Shown: positions 1 to 8,600 of the stretch, in pieces | How the letters are laid out: every line of letters begins with the position of its first letter | Position numbering within the stretch: the first letter of the stretch is position 1 | Assembly: GCA_937897085.1 (NCBI GenBank) | Contig: CALCOR010000275.1 | Location: 1 to 21,536 of the forward strand | Length of the DNA stretch: 21,536 nt | Origin: an uncultured euryarchaeote | GTDB lineage: Archaea > Thermoplasmatota > Poseidoniia > Poseidoniales > Thalassarchaeaceae | Direction: 5' to 3' | Program-made: the position numbers and the translations under genes | Notes under the pieces: generated by a model | Databases searched by the model: none | What the model saw: only the letters and a program-made list of their open reading frames with translations | What the model was told of the DNA's origin: nothing

Positions 1-598
1 AGACGGTGACGATGAACAGGAGAAAGATCGGTCCCCATGCTGGAGCAGGGCCTGCGGATGGGGGCGAAGATTCGCCCTCTTCCACCTCATTTTCAGAATT
101 GAATTTGTAGTCCGTTGGTGGTGAACCGACATCTCCATTCGTTCCGTGAGCGCCCGCGGCTGAAGAATAGAATATGTTGCTGATGTTCAATACACTCTGT
201 TCGCCAGTACTGGCTATCCGGATAATCGCCTTTGTCTCCCCCCAATCATCGGGTGAGAGCAGGACCCTGCAGTATGTTCCAGATTCAATCTGGCATATTT
301 CGGTCTCGCCGTTCAATACACCCTGTTCTCCTGGCAGCGGCGCGATGAAGACTGTATGCGCCAATTGATCCATATTGGATATGTAGAGGATGTCACCCAC
401 GTCAACAGTGGCTTCAGATGGATGAATGTCTCCATCCTCAATCAAGAACCACTCTTCAGCAGGATATTCTGCCTGACTGGCTGGCAGCAATAGAGTGGCC
501 AATAGTATCGCAACAAGGTAACTGAACGGCACACAATTCCTACGAAATGACTTCGGCTGCTTTGGCTGCAAGTAGGGATTATTTTCTCTCATCTCCAT
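1..598 (-). CDS. Exported, membrane-anchored protein with cupredoxin-like segment (3' end outside window)
   Basis: This reading frame stays open from about 598 down to the window edge, so the C-terminus is missing. The N-terminus has a basic stretch, then a hydrophobic segment (YLVAILLATLLLPASQA) typical of a signal peptide. The mature part has the pattern DVGDILYISNMDQLAHTVFI at about residues 70-90, which resembles the strand carrying the first copper-ligand histidine in plastocyanin/halocyanin-like cupredoxins. Two cysteines follow (CQIESGTYC), but the usual Cys-x-x-His-x-x-Met ligand loop is not visible, so copper binding is doubtful. An acidic, Ser/Pro-rich linker leads into a hydrophobic stretch (GPIFLLFIVTV) at the edge, probably a C-terminal membrane anchor. 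In-frame ATGs lie at 592, 598 and 607 and the choice among them is uncertain. I see the architecture directly. The cupredoxin link is a tentative inference, and an adhesin-like surface protein is equally possible. Confidence 0.72.
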   Translation of the reverse strand, partial: MEMRENNPYLQPKQPKSFRRNCVPFSYLVAILLATLLLPASQAEYPAEEWFLIEDGDIHPSEATVDVGDILYISNMDQLAHTVFIAPLPGEQGVLNGETEICQIESGTYCRVLLSPDDWGETKAIIRIASTGEQSVLNISNIFYSSAAGAHGTNGDVGSPPTDYKFNSENEVEEGESSPPSAGPAPAWGPIFLLFIVTV

Positions 599-714
599 TC
601 CATACATTTCTCTCACTGATAGGAAGGACTCAACTGTGGGTGTGTAATACTTACTCAAACACCGACCATTCTGAAATTCGGTATTTCATTTTCATGAATA
701 TCTCAGGACGGTTG

Positions 715-2145
715 CTATTCTTCTCCAATTTTTCCATCCTCATCAGTTGGGTTGCAGGATATATGGACGAACATCGCCTGAGACGTCAGGAGCAGAATTC
801 CGGCGAACAGCCACTTGGTCGATTCGAGACCCATGTGCAGTGTGATCAGCGCGGCGACACTGGTCGTGATGATGAGCACCGACTCGATGGCGCGTGTCTG
901 CCGCGGCAGTTCGGTTCTCTGCTCAGGGTGGGTGGCAAGCAACGGCGTGGTCGTAATGGCGGCGAACAGGCCGGGTGCGAGCAGCGCGGTGAGCGGCTCG
1001 TGCATCGTCAAGAACGGAAGAGAGAGTGCCATGCCCAGATTGAATCCCCACGCTTCAGGGCGTGGGCGAGCGTCGAGGCCAGTGAGCGGGAGCAAGGTTC
1101 CGAGCAGGCCGAACAGTGCCAGCGGGAGCAGCAGAGTGAACGCCTGCCACATCGCCGAGTGCCAGCCGCTGACCGAGGGCAATGGTTCGAGCAGGAACGT
1201 GCCGGACAACCAGCAGAAGACGAACGTATGCCCGAACGTGCTCGCTAGCCCGAGGAAGCGGCGACCGGAAGCCTGTACGCGCGCGGCGTGTACTCTCGCT
1301 AGGAGACTCAGATACAGAGGGTAGCCGACGAATGCGACGACCAGACTGGTCACCATCAGCAACTCGGGAACCCCGAGCGCGATGTGCTCGTAACCAGGTA
1401 CCGAATCCATACCTGCTGATCTCCCTGGGAGAGTGGCGGTGAGCAAGAGTGCGGACGCAATCCCACCCGAAACGAGAACCGAGCGCTGTTCACCTACCCC
1501 TGTCATTGTGCTACGAGAGAACCTTCCAATCGCATTGATCCAGGCAGCCAGCAATACCGCTCCCGCACAGGTGAACAACACCGCGGAGTGGCCCACTGCC
1601 TCACCAGTCACTGTCTGGGTCTCGGAATGAACGGCGAACACATCGGACGAGATGAAACCGAGCAGGATGATCGGCCACAGCCATCCGTTCCAGCGCAGTG
1701 CATACTGGCGTAATCCTCCATCTCGATCCACGTCCAACAGGCTGCCTCTTCCATTCCTCCCTTCCATGATCACCTGAGCAACTGAGAAGACGACCGCAGC
1801 CGAGAACCAGAGCGAGCCCTCGGAGTAGAACGGTGTGACGAGCAAGCGCTTCCAGGAAGGCAGGTCGGGGTCCCCATATGCAGCCACATGCGCGTAGGTG
1901 AGGTCGTATGCGAGGTGCGCACGACTGAGGGCGAGGGCGGCGATGATCAGCAACAGCGCTGGGACCAAGGTGAGAGAACGGTCAATCCACCTCATCTGGT
2001 CGGGTGATTCAGGGTAACGCTTCGCAAGCCCAGGCAACCACCACGGGGCGGTCCATTGCAGCAGGGACCAGAGCAGCACCAGAGTCAGACATAGGGCTGG
2101 AACGCTGGTGACATCGCCTCCGCCGACCGCCATCGGTGAGGCCAC
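715..2145 (-). CDS. Polytopic membrane protein, distantly CcmF/CcsA-like
   Basis: A 476-residue protein with about eleven hydrophobic segments spread along its length, so an integral membrane protein. Around residues 96-125 the stretch SWKRLLVTPFYSEGSLWFSA resembles the region of cytochrome c haem lyase subunit CcmF that contains its conserved Glu-Gly-Ser-Leu. Later segments (FGLLGTLLPLTGLD and the following Gly-Phe-Asn) also recall CcmF. However, the Trp-rich haem-handling motif of CcmF/CcsA (WGxxWxWD) is not visible, and the protein is shorter than CcmF (usually over 600 residues). It may be a degenerate or specialised relative, or an unrelated membrane protein with chance similarity. The next gene downstream on this strand starts about 110 bases on. 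The gene is divergent from the methyltransferase at 2211. The coding call is secure; the function is weak. Confidence 0.8.
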   Translation of the reverse strand: MASPMAVGGGDVTSVPALCLTLVLLWSLLQWTAPWWLPGLAKRYPESPDQMRWIDRSLTLVPALLLIIAALALSRAHLAYDLTYAHVAAYGDPDLPSWKRLLVTPFYSEGSLWFSAAVVFSVAQVIMEGRNGRGSLLDVDRDGGLRQYALRWNGWLWPIILLGFISSDVFAVHSETQTVTGEAVGHSAVLFTCAGAVLLAAWINAIGRFSRSTMTGVGEQRSVLVSGGIASALLLTATLPGRSAGMDSVPGYEHIALGVPELLMVTSLVVAFVGYPLYLSLLARVHAARVQASGRRFLGLASTFGHTFVFCWLSGTFLLEPLPSVSGWHSAMWQAFTLLLPLALFGLLGTLLPLTGLDARPRPEAWGFNLGMALSLPFLTMHEPLTALLAPGLFAAITTTPLLATHPEQRTELPRQTRAIESVLIITTSVAALITLHMGLESTKWLFAGILLLTSQAMFVHISCNPTDEDGKIGEE

Positions 2146-2210
2146 GAGCAGTCCTACTCATCTGTTTGGCGCACCCCAATCCTTGAGTCGAGTCGACGCG
2201 AGCGCTGTTC

Positions 2211-3845
2211 ATGATGGACGACCGCTGGCCCGACCCCGCTGAGTCCCTGCTGTGGAAAGCAGTGCAGAGCTGGCGCGATGATGCCGAGCCGTGGCTCGAG
2301 GCTGCATACCCTCGCCTTCCAGAGACCGCCAGGGTGAATCCGCTGCGACCTGACCAGGCGTGGACGGAGGCACGGCTGACCGAGATGGGAGGGGAGCCGA
2401 TTCCGTGGTTGCCCGAGGGTGGAGGCGGGGCTGGCTGGAAGCTGCCATGGCCAAAGGGACGCTGTGAAGACGAGCGAGCGAAGCTGCTCTTGCGTGCGTT
2501 GCACGCCACCGGGCGCGTCACCCAGCAAGAGGCGGTGTCGATGATTCCGGTGAAACTCCTCGACTGTCGTCCCGGGATGCATGTGCTCGACATGTGCTCC
2601 GCACCCGGCTCCAAGGCGACTCAACTGGCGGAGGCAATAGCAGACGAGGGCGTGGTGCTGGCGAACGAGTCCAATCCGGGCAGAGGCAACATGCTCGTCT
2701 CGAACGCCCAGAGAGCGGGTGTGACCAGCCTCGTGATCACCCAGCACGACGGCAGAGGTCTGCCGCGGCCGCCCCTTCCAGGCTTCGACCGTATCTTGGT
2801 GGACACACCCTGCACCGGAAGCGGAACCACGCGCAAGAACCCAGAATTGTGGGCCAACTGGACTCCATCATCCGGACCCTCTCTGCAGACGCTGCAGATC
2901 GACCTGCTGCGCAAAGGAGCGATGCTGCTCGCACCGGGAGGACTGCTCGCATACTCCACCTGCTCACTCGACCCGGTCGAGAACGAGGCGGTCGTCGCCG
3001 ATATCCTCGCTAACTGCGAGTTCCTGAGGCTGGTCCAGCCAGATGTATCCAAGCACCTGCCGGGGATGGTCAGCAGACCGGGCATGGTCGACTGGCCCGC
3101 ACTCGACAACAGCATCGAATCCGATATCCTTGAGCAACTGCCGCAATGCGTGCGCGTGTGGAATGATGAGAATGACTCGGGCGGATTCTTCGTGGCGTTG
3201 TTCGAACACATCGGGGAGAGTGAATGCGCCGAGGCGCTCGCGACCGCGGACGAGATGGCTGTGATGCCTCTCGGAAATCCTCCCGATCACGGTCGCAACA
3301 CCCAGGCTCCAGCAAGTGCAGAGACGCTCGAACTGGTGGCTTCCGAGTGGGGTGAGACGGCGGCGGTGGGACCTCTTTTCGAACGGGGGAAGCGGCTGAA
3401 CATCTCTAGTTCCGCCAGCCACGACTGGCTTTGGGCCCAGGAACGGAGCGTGCGGCGCGGTCGCCGACTTCCGGGTGGCCACTGGCATCCGTTCCATGTG
3501 ACACAGGTGGGCCTGCCCGCGTGGGAGATGCGCAAAGGCAGGGTGCAACGCCCGCTGTCCAAGGCGATGCACATCATCGGACCTAGGATCAGCCAACATA
3601 TCCATTCGGTTCCGCCCGACATGCTTGCTGACATGTTGCTGCGAGGGGGGCCAGACACTGAAGCGGCGACGGAACTCATCCCCACTCTCTCCGGTGAGCG
3701 AGGCGGCAGCCTGCTGCTGACATTGGAAGCCGAAGGACAGACCTGGTGGGTGCCAGCCTGGCTGGGAGCCAAACTGACACTCATGCTGCCTGACGCAGAA
3801 CGCCATCTGCTCGGAAGATTGCTAGGAGTGGAGATGGAATCGTGA
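2211..3845 (+). CDS. RNA (cytosine-C5) methyltransferase, NSUN2/Trm4-like, with C-terminal RNA-binding-type domain
   Basis: An S-adenosylmethionine-dependent RNA m5C methyltransferase of the NOL1/NOP2/Sun family, expected to act on tRNA or rRNA in the cytoplasm. The SAM-binding motif I is LDMCSAPGSKATQ (residues 126-137). The two family cysteines are both present: Cys201 in DTPCTGSGTTRKN (the release cysteine) and Cys251 in YSTCSLDPVENEA (the nucleophile). The segment before motif I (RQEAVSMIP-like, 105-113), the Arg-Lys-Asn after the first cysteine and the SGGFFVALF strand match the eukaryotic NSUN2/Trm4 layout unusually well. After residue about 390 comes a further domain with DWLWAQ and PFHVTQVGLPAWEMRKGR, again as in NSUN2-type proteins and probably PUA-like. 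At 544 residues it is longer than simple archaeal Trm4 homologues (about 310-450). The stop overlaps the next gene by four bases. Family is certain; the substrate is inferred. Confidence 0.93.
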   Translation: MMDDRWPDPAESLLWKAVQSWRDDAEPWLEAAYPRLPETARVNPLRPDQAWTEARLTEMGGEPIPWLPEGGGGAGWKLPWPKGRCEDERAKLLLRALHATGRVTQQEAVSMIPVKLLDCRPGMHVLDMCSAPGSKATQLAEAIADEGVVLANESNPGRGNMLVSNAQRAGVTSLVITQHDGRGLPRPPLPGFDRILVDTPCTGSGTTRKNPELWANWTPSSGPSLQTLQIDLLRKGAMLLAPGGLLAYSTCSLDPVENEAVVADILANCEFLRLVQPDVSKHLPGMVSRPGMVDWPALDNSIESDILEQLPQCVRVWNDENDSGGFFVALFEHIGESECAEALATADEMAVMPLGNPPDHGRNTQAPASAETLELVASEWGETAAVGPLFERGKRLNISSSASHDWLWAQERSVRRGRRLPGGHWHPFHVTQVGLPAWEMRKGRVQRPLSKAMHIIGPRISQHIHSVPPDMLADMLLRGGPDTEAATELIPTLSGERGGSLLLTLEAEGQTWWVPAWLGAKLTLMLPDAERHLLGRLLGVEMES

Positions 3846-4942
3846 ACTCTCGGCGCATGTTGCAGATCCTCCTCGCGGCGCTGCTGCTCACACCGGTTGG
3901 CATCGCCTCCGCGGATAGAGAGCCAGTCAGAGAGTGGTTCGAGCCTGAGTCCGGCTGCGATGGCTGGTATGAGCACATTACCGACGAAGGAGTGATTCAA
4001 CTGGTTTGGGTGGTTGGTGATGGAGCGATGCTCGCCGGAGAGCAGCGAGCCGGAGGGCTCGGCGCTGAAGCGTGCTCTGGCTGGCAGGAGGGTTTTCCGT
4101 TCGGGGGCGAAGATGCACTTTCCCCGGAGAACGATCCTCAGGACGAATTGGCTGACCTGACACTCGATGTGCGAGTGAGTGGTGGTGTAGAGCCGAAGGC
4201 CTTGGAGATAGAAGTCGGCATCACGCCCATCGAAGATCTTCCCGATTCCGTGAATCTACGCTTGTTGCTGACGGTGGACCATCCGACCTCCGGGCCTGAC
4301 AGTCACTTCGTCGTGAAGCACTACCAATGGTCGAGTGCCTTCCATCATCAAGCCAACATGACGACTGAATGGAACGAGACGATCGACTCCTCACGCCTGG
4401 CCTCTGACGAGGTGCCGTTCACCCACTCCGACCTCTGGCGAATCAACGTCGTGGTTCTTCTCGTCGACGATCTCAATCACTCGATACATGCCGCCAGCAG
4501 ATCACCTGTCGAGACTCCCAGTTCGGTTCCATCTACCGCCGACGCCGCCCACCTCTACCTGTTCGGCCTAGCCATCCTCGCCGGCCTCGGCATGATTGTC
4601 CGCGCCGAGTGGAAGCGTGAGGTGTGTCTACCGAAACTGACCGGCCGGCTCGCCCGTAGAGGTCAGACCTGGACAGCACACGTGACCCTCGTCGCTGGCC
4701 GCAGCCCGGTGACGCTGAAGGGCGCTGACGCCGATGCACCGTGGCGGGTTCCAAAGCAACCGAAGGAGCGGGTGATCAAACCCGGAGAATCAGTCGATGT
4801 CGGCGTGAGGCTGAAGGTCACGGAACAGCCGCCGCCTTCCGTTCGCACCCACTGGTCCGTAGAGGTGGAACAACTCGGCGGCTGGGTGCTCGACCTGTCG
4901 CTCACTCCAGAAGAGAGCGCCGCCGAAGATTCCGCTGATTGA
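3842..4942 (+). CDS. Single-pass membrane protein with exported N-terminal domain, unknown function
   Basis: I do not recognise this protein. It starts at a GTG that overlaps the stop of the methyltransferase gene (GTGA), so the two are translationally coupled. Residues 6-24 form a signal peptide ending in IASA. The exported part (about 25-235) has two cysteines (39 and 78) that could pair, and a beta-rich look. A membrane segment spans about 236-254 (AHLYLFGLAILAGLGMIV) and is followed by positive residues, so the remaining roughly 110 residues should be cytoplasmic. That tail contains alternating hydrophobic strands (TAHVTLVAG, SVDVGVRLKVT, WSVEVEQL), suggesting a small beta-sandwich. Coupling to an RNA methyltransferase gives no functional clue, because the exported domain cannot meet RNA in the cytoplasm. 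The coding call is strong, since the gene keeps a long open frame with consistent codon use. Confidence 0.82.
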   Translation: MNSRRMLQILLAALLLTPVGIASADREPVREWFEPESGCDGWYEHITDEGVIQLVWVVGDGAMLAGEQRAGGLGAEACSGWQEGFPFGGEDALSPENDPQDELADLTLDVRVSGGVEPKALEIEVGITPIEDLPDSVNLRLLLTVDHPTSGPDSHFVVKHYQWSSAFHHQANMTTEWNETIDSSRLASDEVPFTHSDLWRINVVVLLVDDLNHSIHAASRSPVETPSSVPSTADAAHLYLFGLAILAGLGMIVRAEWKREVCLPKLTGRLARRGQTWTAHVTLVAGRSPVTLKGADADAPWRVPKQPKERVIKPGESVDVGVRLKVTEQPPPSVRTHWSVEVEQLGGWVLDLSLTPEESAAEDSAD

Positions 4943-5082
4943 ACGAATGACAAAATGTGGGCTATTACCTGCCCGTACGTGCAATCTGAACCGCTGCTCG
5001 ACAGCGAATGTTCAAGTGCCGTCCGGGCGGGGCTGGCGGCCGCCCTCGATGGAGATAGCGGAACTGGTGGCTTTGCGGCGGC

Positions 5083-5087
5083 GGTGA
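5083..5087 (+). promoter_or_regulatory. Shine-Dalgarno GGTGA that decides the lrp-like start
   Basis: GGTGA lies five bases before the ATG at 5093. It supports that ATG, rather than the upstream in-frame ATG at 4955, as the true start of the Lrp/AsnC gene. The 46 extra residues of the longer frame look unlike any domain of the family. Confidence 0.6.
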
Positions 5088-5092
5088 ATGGT

Positions 5093-5542
5093 ATGCTGGA
5101 CGATACGGATCGCAAGTTGATTGAGGCTCTCCAGGAGGATTCGCGCACGTCGATGCGCAAACTGGCGGAGAAGATTGGCGTCTCCTTCGGGACGGTGGGA
5201 AACCGGCTGGTGCGACTGGAGAAAAGAGGGGTTATCAAGGGCTATGGAGTCAGGCTCGATGCAGACAAGATCGGCTGGGATTTGACGGTGGTCATCGGGC
5301 TGCGCATCGTCAAGGGACAACTTCTCGAGGTGCAGCATCGCATCGCAGCCGACCCCCGCGTGTTCGGAGTCTACGACGTGACCGGGGAGATGGATTCTCT
5401 AATCATCGTCCGCGTGCAGGACCGGGAGGACCTGAACGACTTCACCAAGACCGTGCTCTCGTCCGAGGGAGTCGTGCGCTCGGTCACCCACGTGGTACTC
5501 AACACCGTCAAGGACGACACCGTTCGCCTTCCTCCCGAATGA
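5093..5542 (+). CDS. Lrp/AsnC-family transcriptional regulator
   Basis: A 149-residue regulator of the Lrp/AsnC (feast/famine) family, which forms dimers and higher oligomers on DNA and often senses amino acids. The protein opens MLDDTDRKLIEALQ, the standard family beginning. A winged helix-turn-helix follows (TSMRKLAEKIGVSFGTVGNR, residues about 18-37, then LVRLEKRGVIKGY). The C-terminal half is the ligand-binding, oligomerising RAM domain, with GVYDVTGEMDSLIIVRV and a final VTHVVLNTVKDDT strand. The open frame extends upstream to 4955, but the Shine-Dalgarno site at 5083 and the family length favour 5093. The gene stands alone, between the membrane-protein gene and the SNF2-like ATPase on the same strand. 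The regulated genes cannot be read from the sequence; archaeal members often control themselves or amino-acid metabolism. Confidence 0.93.
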   Translation: MLDDTDRKLIEALQEDSRTSMRKLAEKIGVSFGTVGNRLVRLEKRGVIKGYGVRLDADKIGWDLTVVIGLRIVKGQLLEVQHRIAADPRVFGVYDVTGEMDSLIIVRVQDREDLNDFTKTVLSSEGVVRSVTHVVLNTVKDDTVRLPPE

Positions 5543-5626
5543 ATCTGATTCAGCACTCCTTTCTCATGTCCCTCATGTGGAAACCACGGCTTGAATCACA
5601 ATATTCCCGTCAGTCAGTTGGCAGTC

Positions 5627-5634
5627 TTCAATAA
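5627..5634 (+). promoter_or_regulatory. TATA-like box for the SNF2-like gene
   Basis: TTCAATAA is centred 26 bases before the ATG at 5656, the spacing expected for an archaeal promoter whose transcript begins at the start codon. No Shine-Dalgarno site is visible before this ATG, which agrees with a leaderless transcript. The match to a TATA consensus is only moderate. Confidence 0.35.
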
Positions 5635-5655
5635 CGGTCGCACGCCCGTCGTCGG

Positions 5656-8600
5656 ATGTTGAGCGACCGCGACGAACATATCGGCGAGGCGGCGTATGCC
5701 GACCGACAGGTGCACTGGGCTCTGCTGCGCTCGGACCTCGACATCCGGTTTCCACCCTCGGACACCTGCCCGCTGCTCAGGTTCGGCCGCTGGGATGATC
5801 AGCCGCACCAGCACCTGCCAGCATCACGGCTGGCCGCCAGCCACTGGAAGGGAATACTGATCGCCGACGAGGTCGGACTGGGCAAGACCATCTCGGCGCT
5901 GCATGTGCTCAGACGACTGCACGTGCTGGGCGAGCGCGGCGGGGTGCTGATCGTCGTCCCAGGGGGACTGCGCTCGAAATGGATGCAGGAACTCTACCAC
6001 CGCACCGACCTGCAGGGATTCGAAGCCGACAGCCGGATCAAACTGCTCGCCGCGCTGACGCGCATCGAGGAGGGCGAGCCGCTCGTCGTCGTGACCAGCC
6101 ACGGAATACTGCGGCAATCCCAACTGGTACAACACCTGCTCGAGGAAGGTATGCCAGAACTGATGCTCTCAATCATCGACGAGGCGCATCACGTGCGCAA
6201 CCCAAGCAACAGGCTGCACGACGCCGTCCAGATGCTCACGCTCAACAGCCGCAACATGCTGTTCCTCACCGCCACCCCGGTGAACCTGCGCAACGAGGAC
6301 CTGTGGGTGCAGCTGTCCTTGCTCGCACCCGACCGCTGGCCTGACTTCAGAGCCTTCGAGCACACCATGCGCCCGATGCGCCAACTGAACACGGCGCTTG
6401 ACGCACTCAGCCAGACGGAGCCGCAACTCGAGGAGGCGCGCGCCGCCCTCCAAACCCTTGCGCTGACGCCCGGATTTGCTGGTGACCCGCGGCTTTCCAA
6501 TGCAATCGAGTTGGTCGCTGACGCGCTGGCGTGGACAGGGGAGGGTGCAGCACGCACGCGACGTGAGGTGGCAAGTCTGCTCAGGCAGATCCGTCCGCTG
6601 AATGACCTGATGGTACGCACCCGACGCCGGGATGTGGACCTCACTCTCGCTAGACGAGACGCGGTCACACTCGATGTGGACATGACCGATGCCGAGTGGC
6701 GCCTCTACGAGGCGGCGCGGCGCTGGACTCGTCGACTGGTGCAGATGCGCAATCCCGATTCCGGCCGCATCGACTGGGCGCTGGTCATGCCGGAGCGGAT
6801 GGCGAGCAGTTGCCTGCCTGCGTATGCCATCCACGTCCAGCAGCAGGTACGCGACACCGAACGCCTGGCGCTCGACTTCGGGGCCGAAGGCGATGATGAG
6901 CCCGACGAACTGAACATTCAGGCAGGGGAGCGACGGCTGCTCACGCGGCTGGGGGACTTCGATGAGTTGCTTGAAGCGGCGGAGGCGCTGGGCGATGTCG
7001 ACTCGAAGTACGATGCGCTCAGGGTGTGGTTGCTGGATGAACTAGAGAACGACCCAGAGGGCGGCATCCTGTTGTTCAGCCATTTCCGCGGCACTCTGGC
7101 CCACCTGTACCGTCGCCTGTCGGCGGAGGGAGTCAGGTGCGAGGTGCTGAGCGGAGCGACCCCAATGGCCGGGCGAGATGCGATGCGCCGGCGCTTCGCC
7201 GAGGGTGACATCCAGGTACTGCTCTCGAGTGAGGTCGGCAGCGAAGGCCTCGACCAGCAGCACTGCCATCGACTGGTCAACTACGACCTGCCGTGGAACC
7301 CGATGCGCATCGAACAGCGTATCGGAAGGCTAGATCGCTTTGGCCAGCAGGCCGAAGTGATCACCATCCTCAATCTGGCTGTCGAGGGGACTATCGACGC
7401 CGCCATCCTGAACCGTCTGTACCACCGTATCCGCCTGTTCGAGGACTCGGTGGGAATGCTCGACCCGCTGCTGGGAAGGGCGATGCGGCTGGTGGCTCAG
7501 GAGGAACTGGCGCGACCACTCGGCAGGGAGATCGCAGGAGGACGGATGCGCATGGTCGAAGGCTGGGAAGCGGAGCAATTCAGCGCTGCGGAGGACCCCA
7601 ACACAGGAGGAGGTAATGTCGAATCACTGCTCATCCAGAGAGAGAGATGGCTCACTGAGAGAGCGAACGAGGAGCGGGAATGGCTCGGCCCGGACCCCGG
7701 CATCGAGCACCTGCGCGAGGATACCGAACTAATGGAGCTCGGAATCGAACCGGAGGAACTGCTCGAATGGGCGAGCGCACGACTGGAACACAAGGATCCT
7801 GATGCGGGGTTCCATCTAGCCGGTGGCGTGCGTCAACTGCGTCTCTCGGACGAGAGTGTCGAAGCGCTGCTGGAGCGTGCCAGGGATCTCACGCGCATCG
7901 ACGGGTTGACCGTAGATTGGACCGAACTGCTCGAGCGAATCTCTGGACAGGCAGGTCCGAACATACTGCCGTTCACGCTCACCCGCGAGGAGGCACGTGA
8001 CCACCCGGATCGCATCCTGCTCGCACCGTGGCATCCGGTCATTCAATGGCTGCGCGAACCGATCTCTGGAATACCCGATGAGGATGCGATGCTCACCGGA
8101 TGGCAGGACGCAGGGATACCCCCGAGCCACAGGCTGCGGGCACACAGGCCTGAGTCGTGGTCCCCGTCAGCGCACACCGTGGTCTGTCTGGACTGGGCCG
8201 TACAAGGGCTCGCCGAACACTGCATCCGGCGCTGGCTTGTGCTCGACGCAGAAGGGATGCCGATCCTGACCCAACCAGAAAGGCCCTGGACCAAGTTGGA
8301 AGACTTGCAGACATGCCATCCAAGCGATGAGGAGGAAGAGGAACTGGAGGTGACGCTCGACCGGCTGCACGGCTGGTTGCTCGATGACGAACGGGCGCGC
8401 CTCGGACCGCTGCTCGATGAACTACGCCACAACGTGCAGCAGGCGTGGATGGGCCGAATCGAAAGGGAGCGGGACCAGGTGGCGCAGGCGCGCTGGCGCC
8501 AGTACCACCAAGACAGGCCGATCGATGTGCGCTGGCTGCGCATGAAGCAGGGAATGATCCGCCGGCTGACAACCGAACTCGACGACCGCATCGAACGGCT

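Noticed and set aside
681..699. Imperfect palindrome TATTTCAT-TTTC-ATGAATA after the CcmF-like gene
   Set aside because: The arms differ by one base and no T-run follows on the transcribed strand; AT-rich chance similarity is likely.
547..1248. Open frame of 233 codons on the plus strand
   Set aside because: It overlaps the membrane-protein gene on the minus strand; its product is an Arg/Glu/Gln-rich shadow with no domain, while the opposite strand encodes clear membrane helices.
2964..3806. Open frame of 280 codons on the minus strand
   Set aside because: It is a shadow inside the NSUN2-like gene, whose motifs lie on the plus strand; the product is Arg/His/Pro-rich with no recognisable feature.
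4955..5092. Longer start for the Lrp/AsnC gene
   Set aside because: The added 46 residues have no family match, and a Shine-Dalgarno site supports the ATG at 5093.
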